Shown: one piece after another, positions 8,193-18,157 of the stretch
How positions within the stretch are numbered: the first letter of the stretch is position 1
Layout: the number at the start of each line of letters is the position of its first letter
Assembly: GCF_025685655.1 (NCBI RefSeq)
Contig: NZ_JAGSYG010000002.1
Span: 248,001-312,000 of the forward strand
From: Acidicapsa ligni
GTDB taxonomy: Bacteria; Acidobacteriota; Terriglobia; Terriglobales; Acidobacteriaceae
Length of the DNA: 64,000 bases
Direction: 5' to 3'
The notes under the pieces: model-generated
Seen by the model: the letters and a program-made list of their open reading frames with translations, nothing else
Told to the model about the DNA's origin: nothing
The model's database searches: none
Made by a program: the position numbers and the translations under genes

Positions 8193-11100
8193 TTACTGCA
8201 CGTCGAGCGTAATGGTGGCGGATTGTTGGATATTGCCGCTGGTCGCCGTTACTTTCAGGGTATACGTCTCCGGCGGTGGCGAGGAGCCTCGGCTGTGACC
8301 GCCGCATCCTGTAAGAACAGCGGCCACAGGCACACAAATCAGAGCGAGCGATAACAGCCTCAGCATCTGGTTCATCCTGCGTCTGGATTTGCGCATTCCT
8401 CCGGCAGCGAAAAATGGAAGAAACAGAAGAGCAAGTGTTATTGGCGGCAGCTTTCTTCCTAAAGCAGGAGCAGGCTGTATCGCGGCGGAGGCGGGTGCCT
8501 GGATGGTCAGGGTGACAGTCTGTTTTCCTGCGTTAGCTGCGACTGTAGCGGGCGAAAAGGTTGCCGTCGCCCGGGGCGGAAGTCCACTGATGGAAAAATT
8601 TACCGGACCCGCATAGGAGCCATAGAGCGGATCCAGGTTGAACGGATAACTAACCGAACTTCCTGGAGTAACGGTCAGAGTGGTCGGTCCCGATATGGTG
8701 AGACTGAAACCGAGCGGAGCTACGGTCACGGTTGTGCCTGCGGAGGCATTGCTGCCTGCGAAGTTTGTGTCACCACTGTAGGCAGCAGTCAATGTGTGGG
8801 TCGTTCCGGCCGCAAGGGATATGGTGGCATAACTGGCTGTGCCTGCAGAAAGAGTCGCGGTGTTTAGCAGGGATGTGCCGTCGTAAAAGCTTATGGTGCC
8901 GGTCGGCGTGCCGGATGTAGCAGAACTAACCTGCGCGGTCAGAGTCACGCTCTGGCCTGGAGTGGTTGAAGTGCTGCTGACCTTCAACGCGGTCGTTGAA
9001 GAAGCCTGAGTGATATTCAAAGCCCCATTTGTGATCGCCGCTGCGTAATCAGAGAGATTGGTTCCGGTTACGCTCGGGACGATCGGATACGTTCCGGCGT
9101 TGGAGGTGATGGTAGCGGTGGTGCTGAAGGTTTCGATGAAGGTGTCTCCATCTTGCGCGCCAGTTACCTTGCCGCTGAAAGCCGGATTGGGGGTGCCGTA
9201 GACCCTGGTTGCATTGTTGGCGGTGATCGTCAGGGCTGGTCGATTGACGATCAGGGTTTGCGTGACCTGGAGCGCAGGCGGATATGTTGTATTCCCGGCC
9301 TGGTTTGCGGCCACTATGATCGTGCCTGCCCCGCCCACGACCATTGTGTTGCCGCTGATTGTGCCGGGGCCTGAAACGACACTGAAGCTGACGGGGAGGC
9401 CTGACGTAGCGGTAGCGGACAGCACAATGGGAGCAACGCCATAATTTACAGGACTGGCGAGAGTGAAGCTGATGGTTTGTGACGATTGCGCAGGAGATAC
9501 ATTGAAGGCATTGCCTGGAGGCGACGAGATGGCAATCGATCCATTGAGAGTCAAATTCGCAGTAAGGGTATCGCCGGTGCCTGTTGCGCTTACGCTCAGG
9601 GCGGAATACGTGGCGATGCCGTTGCTGGGGGAAGTTGCAGCCGATCCGCCGGAAAGCTTGCCATTGCCGGTCAGCGACAGAGGGATCGTCACCGAGCCAC
9701 CAGTGAAGCCGTTGCCGCTTTCGTCGAGTTGCACGGTGGGAGCCGGACTCATAGATTTGTTTTCCGTCACTGCCGACGGTTGTTGCACGAAGGCCATAGA
9801 GTAGTTGGTCTGCACCGCACCCGCATCCTGACAGGTGTTGCTGCCGTAAACAGTCGTACGCGGCAGACCTCGCTGGTCAGTTCCGGCAGCGCTTGAAGGA
9901 TTGATGGCGCAGATCGCCACGCTGCCCGGCAACGGAATCATTGTCTGCGTAGGGCCACCATAATTGCCCAATGCCGACAGGTTGGCTGCTATTCCGACGA
10001 TGTTGCCTAAGACGCCATTTGCAGGGCAGTTGCCGTTGCCGCCGGGGTAGATCATGCATTCTGCGCCGGTGTCTCCGGTCAGGATGCTGTTAAAGACCTC
10101 AAGGGTGCCATAGTTTGCGATGGTTTCGTCGCCTGAGTTGCTGGTGAAAGTGCTCCCGTTCACGTCGAGCTCGCCGCCGTAATTAAAGATTACGGGCTGG
10201 CCGTTGGGTGCGGTATTCCCGAAAACAGTACTGTTGTTCAGACTCACTGTGACAACGTTGAAGAGGATGCTGGCAGAGCCTGAACTGTTCCCGGATAGAG
10301 TGCTGCTATTCACCGTGAGATTACCGGAGTTGTTAATCGCGCTACCTTGCTCTGATTTATTGTTTGAGAGCGTGCTGGCGTTTATGGTCAGAGAACCATC
10401 GTTCGTAATGAGTCCGCCCGAGCCGCCATTGGTGATGATCAAAGAGGTAATGGACGTATTACCGCCGGACACGGTGAAGATAGATTCCTGGCTATTTGCT
10501 CCTCCTCCACCAGATACAGTTACGAGATTGGTAAGCTGCGATCCACTTCCTGAGGTCCTGCCGATGATCGAGGTATTGCCGGGGATGGTGAACGTCCCGG
10601 CGCTGCCAAGCAGGATTGTTTTCGCAGCGGCAAAGAGTGTTGCATCGAAGGTGATTTTTCCTGCGACATCGTTGGCTGCATAGAGCAGCGCGTCGCGCAG
10701 GCTGCATGCGGCGTCAGTGCCCTTATCCGGATTAGCCTGCGGCGTGCAATTGGCCTTGTTACCGGCATCATCGCTGCTGGTGGTTACGACGAGGTTCGGC
10801 GTAGACGCCGCGGAGACAACGATGCCACTGGAGACGCCGATCAAAGTGTTATTGATGGTATCGGTTGCCGTGATTGTCTGTGATCCTGTGGTTCTCAAGG
10901 TCGCGGTGTAGGTTCCTGTCCCATTTGTAAGTGGGCTGTCTGCGGGCAATGTCGCGGCTGTGTCGTTACTGGTGAAGTGAAGCGTGGTTGAGTAGTTTGT
11001 GACGGGAGCATTGCTTGCATCCAAAGCCTGGACGGTGAAAGAGACAGGTGTTCCTACCGTGGCTGTAGCCGGCGCCGAGACTTCAAGATGTGTCACGGGT

Positions 11101-14100
11101 AAAGCAGCGACAGTGATGCTTGCCGAAGCGGAATTTCCGCGGGCCTGCGCAGTGATGACCTGGCTGCTTGTATCCACCACTGAACCGGCTGCGATTCCGG
11201 TCACACTCACCGACAGCACGCAGGAGGAAGCCTTCGGGATCGTTCCCGCGGTCAACGTGATCGAAGACGAACCTGCTGTCGCGGTTGCCGTTCCGCCACA
11301 GCTGTTGGACAGGCTGTTCGGTGTTGTCACGACCAGGCCTGCAGGCAGCGTGTCACTGAAGGCGGTAGTGGTCAACGCTACGCTTGCGTTGGGATTGTTC
11401 AGGGTGAAGGTCAGCGTGGTGGCGCCTCTGAAGGGAATAGACGCAGCGCCAAATGCCATTTGCAGGACTGGCGCGGAAACGGGGTTCGCGGATACGGTGA
11501 GCATGGCGTCTGGATCTGTGGCGATGGAATAGGCAGGCGCAACCTGGATTGTGGCCGAGAGAGTATCGGTGCCGGGAGCGGAGACCGACAGACTGCTGAA
11601 AGATGCTCCGATGCCGCTGACGGTGGTTACCGGACCTAATCCGGTTGCAGCGCCGGTTCCGGCGAATGTGAGAGTGACCGGTACACCACCTGTGTTTTGT
11701 CCACTTTCCGTGACGGAGACGATCGGTGTTGGGCTGGGGCCGGTGGGCTGATTTGTCACGGCGTTGTAGCCGGAGCCTGCATTGGTGAATTGCACCGACT
11801 GGAAATTAGTCTGGACAGCGCCTAGATCCACGCATGGATGGCTACCGGAGAAACCGGTGTACGTGGTATTGAGACGAGGAAATCCACGCTGATCCGTCGT
11901 GATGCCCACGGGTATAAGTGCGGGGGAACCTGCGCAGATCGCTGCGCCGCCTGGCAAGGGAAGCATGGTCGGGGTTGGGCCGCCGAAGTTGCCGATAGAC
12001 TCGAGCGGCGCATTGATAACGTTGTTTGGAGTGCTGATCAGGTTGTACATGCTCTGCGTGCCGCAGCCGTCGCAGTCGTCACCAGCGGCGGGGGCTGTGT
12101 TGCCAGCTACAATCGTGTTCGTCATCGTCAACCGGGCCGGGCAGCTATAGTAGAAACCCTGGTTGTTGTAGATGCCGCCACCTTGACCTTGGGCCGTATT
12201 GCCGCTAATAGTGCTGTTGTTGATGGTTATCGTGCCGCAGAGGTTGTGAAGAGCGCCACCGTCACCGGCAAGAGCGGTGCCGCCGTCCCCTGGCGGGGAG
12301 GCCATGTTGCCGAAGAACGTGCTGTTATTCAGGATCACGGTTCCGTTGTTGAAGATCGCCCCGCCGCTGCCAGACAGCGTATCCTCAGCGTCGGAATTGC
12401 CGAAAGCACCATTGCCGGTGAAGGCGCTGCTGTTCACAGTCAACGTTCCACCGTTGTAGATGGCTCCGCCGTCGGCGAAGATAGGGCTGCCGTTTGGTTT
12501 GTATTGCCCTGAGGCGTTATTGCCGGTGAAGATGCAATTGCTGATTGTGAGAGTGCCCTCGTTATCAATGCCGCCGCCGGAGCCAGCACTTCCGTTCGCA
12601 ATCGCAAGTCCGGAAAGGATGACGGACCCTGGACCGCTGACAATCAAGATGCCCACCACGCCCGCGCCGGAGACGGTAACCACATTCGCTCCCGGTCCTT
12701 GAATCGTCATGCCTTGGCTTACGGTCAGCGGCGCTGTCAGGCTGATCGTGTTTTGGGCCGCGGAATTCGAGGACGCGAAGATCTTCGAATCGAAAGTGAT
12801 CACGCCCCCGCTTGCATTGTTTACATAGGTGATCGCATCGCGCAGACTGCAAGCCTTGTCTGTCCCAATGCCCGGCTTGCTTTGAATCGTGCAATTGGCG
12901 GCATTGCCAGCGTCATCGGCAGCCGTGGTCACCACCAGATTGAAAGGTGCATCCACGACGATGCCGCCGGAGACGCCGGTCAGACTCGCGTTCTGGGTAT
13001 CGGTGGCTGTGATGGTCTGCGTCCCAAGCGTTATCAGAGTCGCGACAAAGGAGCCACTGCTTTGAAACAACGTGCTGTCTGCGGGCAACGTCGAGGCAGC
13101 GTCGGTACTGGTGAAATGCACCGTTCCCGAGTAACCCGAGGTCACGTTGCCGTTGATGTCGTAAGCCGTGACCGTCAGGTTGATCGGTGTTCCGGTGACA
13201 GCTGTGGGAGGCGCGGAAACGACGAACCTGGCTGCCGGTCCGGCAGCCACACCGATCGGGGTGGTGCCGGTGATGGTCGCGTGCATCGTATCCGTGACGG
13301 TAATAGTCTGGTTTACGGCTGTAAGCAGCGTGACGGTGAACGTACCTACTCCACTGCTCACGGAGGCATTGGCGGGTAAGATGGCCGCCGGATCGCTGCC
13401 GGTGAAATGTACTGTGCCGCTATAACCGGTCGCCGTTTGATTGTTCGCATCCTGCGCTGTCACTGTAATGCTGAAGGGAATGCCCGCAGTCACGTTACCT
13501 GGCCCCGTGATCGCGAAGTGCGTCGCTGGATTGCCTGCAACCGTGGTTACGTTGAAGGGGCTGCTTGTGGCTGTCAGCGTATCTTCAGGCACGATGAGCA
13601 GACTTGTGGACAGAGTGTCCCCCGTTCCTGCCTGATTCACAATCAGGTTGCCAAACGTGGCGACGCCGCCACTGGAAATCTGCGTCGTTGTGCCCTCCAG
13701 CGCGCCCGTACCGTGAAATGTAACCGTGACGGGAATGTCATTCACTGCATCGGTGTTGTTGGGTGCGGGGAGGTCCGGGTTTGTCTCCAACACCTGCAGG
13801 GAGGGAGCAGGCGTGATCGCCTCGCCTGCCGCGCTATTTGTCGGTTGTTGAACGAAATTGACTGAAGTGTAGTGGGTCTGTACGGCGCCGGCGTCCAAGC
13901 AGGGACTGCTGCTGTATCCGGTATAGGTGGTGTTGAGACGCGGAAAGCCCCGTTGATCGTTGATAAGACTGCCGGGAAGAAGCGCCGGGGAACCCGCGCA
14001 GATGGCCGCACTGCCGGGTGCGGGAATCATGGTGGCCGTAGTGCCGCCGTGGCTACCCAAAGTCGAAAGTGAAATATTGCTCACCCCAACCACATTGCCG

Positions 14101-16199
14101 TTGATGCCATTTTGAGGGCATCCATCGCCGTTGCAATCTCCGCCACTGTCATTGACCAGGACGCTGTTGGTCATGGTGAGCGTGCTGCCGAAGTTGGCGA
14201 CACCGCCGGCGGAGGTGCTGACCTGGGAGCTATTGGAAGAGAACGTACTGCTGGTTACGTTCAATGTACTGCCGTTATAGATTGCTCCACCACCAAATCC
14301 GAATCCGGAGCCGCTGCCAGTATTCCGTACCAGGTTGGCATAAAAGCTGCTGTTGATAACCGTCAGGACATTGTTATTGGAGATTGCGCCGCCGTTGGTG
14401 TCTGAGAAATTTCCAGAGAAAGTGCTGTTAAGGACTGTTGATGTGCCGTCGTTATAGATTGCGCCGCCGGCCCCCTCCGCATAATTGTTAGAGAGGCTAT
14501 CGCTATTCATTACGAGGGTGCCGGTGTTTTGAATGCCTCCGCCGTTGCCGAAAGACTGGGAGCCGGAGATTGTACTGTCTGTGACAAGAGCTGTACCGGA
14601 GTTGCTGACAGCGCTGGAACCACTGGAGAGACTGCTGTCGCTCACAATCAGCGTGCCTGAGTTGACGATGCCGGTGGCATTGGCGCCAGAAACGGTGCTA
14701 TTGCTCAGCGACAATGTGCCGGAGTTGACGATGCCCTGGGATTGATTGACCGCCTCTCCTCCACTTGGATTGATGGTGACTCCGGAGAAGACGGCATCCG
14801 CTCCGGCGTTCACCGTAAGCATGCTGCCGGAGAGGACAGTCGCGTTTTCGCCAGCGATTGTCAGCTCATTCGCACCCGGCCCGCTGAGATTCAGATGCCC
14901 CGAGATGGCCGGGAGCTGACCGATCAGCATGATAGTGCCAGAGGAAGTTGAGTTGACCAGGCCTGCTTTAAAGACGATATCTGCCGAGCCACCTGTGGCG
15001 ACCGTTGTGAGAGCAGCGCGCAGAGTGCAGGTGCTTCCGCAGGACCCCGACGTACTGTCCGAGAGCGTAGTTACAGTGAGGTATCGGGTTTGTATCGCGC
15101 CCAGATCAATCTGAGCGTTTGCCGAGGAAGGACGATTGAAGCCGCGTTGATCCGCAGCCAGCTCCCCGATTTGATAGCTTCCCGCGCCGATCACCGGGCT
15201 GCCCGGCATCGGAATCATCGTTTGTGTGGGGCCACCATTCCAGCCCAATGCACCAAGCTGAGGCGCGCCGCCGATGAGGTTGCTTGAGCTTTGCGCGCCG
15301 CAATTGTCGCAATCGTCCGACCCAAGTACGCCGCCTGTGGTATTTCCAGCGACGATGGTGTTGATGGCGGTGATCGTGGGCGCAGGCGAATCGGACAAGT
15401 TGTTGAAGATGCCGCTACCGCTTGTGCCCGCAGAATTGCCGGAGACGGTGGTGTTGTTCAGCACAATTGTGCCACTGTTGTTATCGATGCCGCCTCCGCT
15501 GGCTCCTGCGGAATTACCGGAAAAGGTACTGTTCGTCACTGTGAGCGCGCCACTATTCTGGATTCCGCCGCCGAGAGTGCTCGCCGAATTGCCCGTGAAG
15601 GTGCTGTTGTTTACGGTCAGATTGCCGGCGTTGTCGATGGCGCCCCCGTTGGTTGCGGAATTGGTGGAAAATACGCAGGCTGTGAATATAACCGCGCCAC
15701 CTGAGATCAGGACGCCGCCTCCCGCCCCGTTCGTTGCGGCGCGGCCATTGGCGATGGTCAAGCCTGAGATCGCGACAGCGCTGGAGTTGATGGAGAACAC
15801 AGTCGCGCTGTTGCTGCCCGAGATGGTCAGCAGGTTTGCGCCCGGGCCCTGAATCGCGATGTTCGTACTGATTGAGAGTGTTCCGCCGGTCAGGGCAATA
15901 ACCTGTCCATCCAGGGAGTTGGCGAAGGTGACAGTGTCCCCGGATTTCGCATGGTTGATTGCATACCGCACCGAGTTGGAGTCAGATGGGCTATCTGTCG
16001 TGTCAGACACCGTCCACGTGGTCGCGCCAGCACTCGATGCGAACAGACCAAAGCAGAGCAATACCGCAATCAAGCCGGGCAGACGAAGTGTTGTTCCGTC
16101 TTGACTGGGCTCCGTAATTCTTCGCATCAACCAGTAAGTAGCTCTGGGAAGAAAACTAAGAAGCATTCCACTTGTATGCGCAGACCTGGCTTTGGCCAT
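8193..16199 (-). CDS. Giant secreted beta-helix/Ig-like surface protein
   Basis: 2668 residues. GGAGG lies 8 bp upstream of the ATG at 16199, giving a long signal peptide ending LFASSAGA near residue 59. Four right-handed beta-helix modules follow, rich in NNSGTLTVNNSTFSGNSA-like coils. Each opens with a CSLRDA-type motif or variant (near residues 390, 1116 and 1833; the first module begins VRYAINHA). Between them lie Ig-like modules (AGIPFSITVTAQDANN, about four copies), a DUF11-like domain, an MBG domain (NATRVYGTPNPAFSG) and an Ig-like repeat (GTISFYDG). The C-terminus has a hydrophobic helix, a RKSRRR patch, a second helix ending LTGC at residue 2632, and a VTATSGN strand. Probably an adhesin or cell-surface scaffold; no enzyme domain seen. 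Confidence 0.9.
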   Translation of the reverse strand: MAKARSAHTSGMLLSFLPRATYWLMRRITEPSQDGTTLRLPGLIAVLLCFGLFASSAGATTWTVSDTTDSPSDSNSVRYAINHAKSGDTVTFANSLDGQVIALTGGTLSISTNIAIQGPGANLLTISGSNSATVFSINSSAVAISGLTIANGRAATNGAGGGVLISGGAVIFTACVFSTNSATNGGAIDNAGNLTVNNSTFTGNSASTLGGGIQNSGALTVTNSTFSGNSAGASGGGIDNNSGTIVLNNTTVSGNSAGTSGSGIFNNLSDSPAPTITAINTIVAGNTTGGVLGSDDCDNCGAQSSSNLIGGAPQLGALGWNGGPTQTMIPMPGSPVIGAGSYQIGELAADQRGFNRPSSANAQIDLGAIQTRYLTVTTLSDSTSGSCGSTCTLRAALTTVATGGSADIVFKAGLVNSTSSGTIMLIGQLPAISGHLNLSGPGANELTIAGENATVLSGSMLTVNAGADAVFSGVTINPSGGEAVNQSQGIVNSGTLSLSNSTVSGANATGIVNSGTLIVSDSSLSSGSSAVSNSGTALVTDSTISGSQSFGNGGGIQNTGTLVMNSDSLSNNYAEGAGGAIYNDGTSTVLNSTFSGNFSDTNGGAISNNNVLTVINSSFYANLVRNTGSGSGFGFGGGAIYNGSTLNVTSSTFSSNSSQVSTSAGGVANFGSTLTMTNSVLVNDSGGDCNGDGCPQNGINGNVVGVSNISLSTLGSHGGTTATMIPAPGSAAICAGSPALLPGSLINDQRGFPRLNTTYTGYSSSPCLDAGAVQTHYTSVNFVQQPTNSAAGEAITPAPSLQVLETNPDLPAPNNTDAVNDIPVTVTFHGTGALEGTTTQISSGGVATFGNLIVNQAGTGDTLSTSLLIVPEDTLTATSSPFNVTTVAGNPATHFAITGPGNVTAGIPFSITVTAQDANNQTATGYSGTVHFTGSDPAAILPANASVSSGVGTFTVTLLTAVNQTITVTDTMHATITGTTPIGVAAGPAARFVVSAPPTAVTGTPINLTVTAYDINGNVTSGYSGTVHFTSTDAASTLPADSTLFQSSGSFVATLITLGTQTITATDTQNASLTGVSGGIVVDAPFNLVVTTAADDAGNAANCTIQSKPGIGTDKACSLRDAITYVNNASGGVITFDSKIFASSNSAAQNTISLTAPLTVSQGMTIQGPGANVVTVSGAGVVGILIVSGPGSVILSGLAIANGSAGSGGGIDNEGTLTISNCIFTGNNASGQYKPNGSPIFADGGAIYNGGTLTVNSSAFTGNGAFGNSDAEDTLSGSGGAIFNNGTVILNNSTFFGNMASPPGDGGTALAGDGGALHNLCGTITINNSTISGNTAQGQGGGIYNNQGFYYSCPARLTMTNTIVAGNTAPAAGDDCDGCGTQSMYNLISTPNNVINAPLESIGNFGGPTPTMLPLPGGAAICAGSPALIPVGITTDQRGFPRLNTTYTGFSGSHPCVDLGAVQTNFQSVQFTNAGSGYNAVTNQPTGPSPTPIVSVTESGQNTGGVPVTLTFAGTGAATGLGPVTTVSGIGASFSSLSVSAPGTDTLSATIQVAPAYSIATDPDAMLTVSANPVSAPVLQMAFGAASIPFRGATTLTFTLNNPNASVALTTTAFSDTLPAGLVVTTPNSLSNSCGGTATATAGSSSITLTAGTIPKASSCVLSVSVTGIAAGSVVDTSSQVITAQARGNSASASITVAALPVTHLEVSAPATATVGTPVSFTVQALDASNAPVTNYSTTLHFTSNDTAATLPADSPLTNGTGTYTATLRTTGSQTITATDTINNTLIGVSSGIVVSAASTPNLVVTTSSDDAGNKANCTPQANPDKGTDAACSLRDALLYAANDVAGKITFDATLFAAAKTILLGSAGTFTIPGNTSIIGRTSGSGSQLTNLVTVSGGGGANSQESIFTVSGGNTSITSLIITNGGSGGLITNDGSLTINASTLSNNKSEQGSAINNSGNLTVNSSTLSGNSSGSASILFNVVTVSLNNSTVFGNTAPNGQPVIFNYGGELDVNGSTFTSNSGDETIANYGTLEVFNSILTGDTGAECMIYPGGNGNCPANGVLGNIVGIAANLSALGNYGGPTQTMIPLPGSVAICAINPSSAAGTDQRGLPRTTVYGSNTCQDAGAVQTNYSMAFVQQPSAVTENKSMSPAPTVQLDESGNGFTGGSVTIPLSLTGNGKLSGGSAATSPSNGIATYSALSVSATGTGDTLTANLTLNGSIAISSPPGNAFNVSPAQSSQTISFTLASPVNYGVAPIVLSATATSGLPVSFSVVSGPGTISGNTMVVGGAGTIIVAANQAGNTTYPPALQVTQTLIVNRPALTITANNATRVYGTPNPAFSGKVTGAQDGDTFIETFSTTATITSNAGTYPIVPSVTGTNLSDYAAAITNGALNITQASSTTALKVSSTSTTPGQSVTLTAQVSSATSGTPTGTISFYDGTSLLNTATLSAGTASYATISLAAGTTHTLTAAYSGDTNFAGSNASAGTTVTVAPLGFSLTISGPTTLTVTPGSSVSYPFNLDPLYGSYAGPVNFSISGLPPRATATFSPATVAANAGKQTVTLTIQAPASAAIQPAPALGRKLPPITLALLFLPFFAAGGMRKSRRRMNQMLRLLSLALICVPVAAVLTGCGGHSRGSSPPPETYTLKVTATSGNIQQSATITLDVQ

Positions 16200-16349
16200 A
16201 ACGATAACCTCCAGAACCGCTTGAGAGAGCCATGAACAGAATCGTGGAAGGACGCAACCAGAAAAGTTGCAATCGTTGATGTGGAAGTATTTATTCCAAA
16301 AAACAATGCTGAGTCAAGACCTATTTATGCCACACTGCAACGTCCGCCA

Positions 16350-16647
16350 GTTTTAGCGGAGGCGTTTCAAGTTATCGCATCCTCGCCGAATCAGCGCGCC
16401 GAGCGAAATCGGCATGAAGCAGGGAATGTAAGAGTCCTACGAAAAAAGTAGTAGCGAGCTGACCACTCGCGAGCAGGAGATGATGGAATTGGTGGTCGAC
16501 GGTCTGCAGAAGAAACAGGCAGTTGGAAAGCTTGGAATCAGGGAGATAACGTTGCAGATCCATCACGGGAAAGTTGAGCGTTTCAGGCAGTGTGACAAGG
16601 GCCCTGAGCTGTTTAGTTTCAGGAAGGTATTTGCTAATCATGGATAG
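16350..16647 (+). pseudogene. Relic of a FixJ/LuxR-type response regulator
   Basis: From 16459 the plus strand reads LTTREQEMMELVVDGL..KKQAVGKLGIREITLQIHHGKV, clearly a degraded LuxR-type helix-turn-helix (family norm LTPREREVM...NKQIA..LGISEITVKVHRG). Upstream, in another frame, VLAEAFQVIASSPNQRAERN resembles the end of a FixJ receiver and its linker. An in-frame stop at 16429-16431, a frame change, and loss of most of the receiver show it is dead. A remnant of a two-component regulator; its target is unknown. Confidence 0.65.
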
Positions 16648-16865
16648 AGATAACAGATACATTCTGGAATGAAGGCTCACGTCACCATTCGCACAAAATT
16701 ACTACTACTCAACACATGCAGACATTCATTACTGATTGGTCAACGAATTGGCGATTTATGTTTGATTGGTTGAGTGCTGGGACACGATCTGTGCCAGCTT
16801 TCCATGACACCGTTTTCGCAAACGAGGCCCTGCTATCATTTCCGGAGAACTGAGGGCCTTACATC

Positions 16866-17944
16866 GTGACCGTCTCAACTACTCCGACTGCCATGCGTCA
16901 CCGCGGCTTCGACCTCTTGCGCGTTATCGCAATTTATATGGTCATGCAGATCCACACCGGTGAGTTCGAATACATAGCGCCAAACGGCACGGTGCTGCAC
17001 ACGGCGGGATCCTGGGCTGTGGGGTGGACAAACTCGCTCCTCCGCGTCTGTGTGCCGCTCTTTGTCATGATTACCGGATTCTTCTTGTTCCCAATCGGAG
17101 ATGAGCGCAAATTCTTCCGTAAACGCTTCACTCGCGTATTGATCCCATTCTTGATCTGGTGCGCGGTTTACTCATTTTATTACTACGGGCAAGGAGCGAT
17201 CTCTATACAGACCGCGTTGCTCAACATTGCCAAGATTCCCGTCAACTACGGCACTGAAGTAGGCCATCTGTGGTTTGTCTATATGCTGATGGCGATCTAT
17301 CTCATCGCGCCTGTATTCTCGCCGTGGATCGTTTCGGCAAGCCGAAAGAGCATGGAACTCTTCCTGGCGTTGTGGGGCGTGACCTTATTGCTGCCCTTCA
17401 TTCATCTATTCTCAGAGGTGTGGGGCGAGTGTTATTGGAATGCAACGCCACCCTCTACTACTTCTCCGGCTTTATGGGCTATGCGGTGCTAGCTGCTTAT
17501 ATCAAGAGATTCTGGATGGCGCCGTCATTGCGTATCGACTGGCTCGCCGCCGGCTTGATCGTTGTGGGTTACGCAGCTACCGCCGGAGGGTTTCTTTACC
17601 GGCTTGGTCACGAGCACGAAGTAAAGAATCTCGAGTTGACCTGGAACTTTACCGTGCTGAACGTTGCGCTCATGACGGCGGGTCTATTCCTCCTCTTCCG
17701 AAACATTCATGCGAATCGCAGCAACAGCCGCGGATGGCGGTTGATCGACGATGTTTCGCGTATGAGCTATGGCATGTATCTGGCGCACATCATCGTACTC
17801 AATTCGATTCACTCTCTATTGGCGCCTATGCTTGGAAATGCTTTTTTGCGTATACCAACAATTGCGCTGACTACGTTCGTCATCACTTATCTTGGAGTCA
17901 AGCTGATATCGCTAGTGCCGGGGAGCAAATATGTAATCGGCTAA
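16866..17944 (+). pseudogene. Frameshifted acyltransferase 3 family membrane protein
   Basis: Begins MRHRGFDLLRVIAIYMVMQIHTG, an acyltransferase_3 start with the family R and H, and continues through VGHLWFVYMLMAIYLIAPVF. Around 17430-17450 the reading frame breaks. The first frame runs into a short nonsense tail ending at 17492. The conserved continuation (TLYYFSGFMGYAVLAAYIKRF ... MSYGMYLAHIIVLNSIHSLL) resumes in the frame one base back and ends at 17944. A single missing base near GCAACGCCACCC explains this. Joined, it gives a normal-length protein of about 359 residues of the WecH/OatA-like type. It is either a recent pseudogene or a sequencing error. Neighbouring decay favours a pseudogene. 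Confidence 0.8.
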
Positions 17945-18157
17945 GACTTCCAATCCAAGAGAGGCCTTACCAGCCGTTGTCGGCAGGGGGATGACATCCT
18001 CTATAAAGGCAGGATTGGGCTCGTCATTACGATGGCTTGCAACGAACGGTGCTACTTACAAGCGAGTGGTGGCAGTAAGATGCCGTGACGATGAAGGTGT
18101 AACCGTCAATGCAAGCATATTGAACCGGAGAACTAGATGGTTCTCCAAGTTTTCGAA

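Noticed and set aside
7884-8354. Plus-strand frame of 156 codons after the tRNA
   Set aside because: Overlaps the 3' end of the giant minus-strand gene, has no ribosome binding site and unnatural composition.
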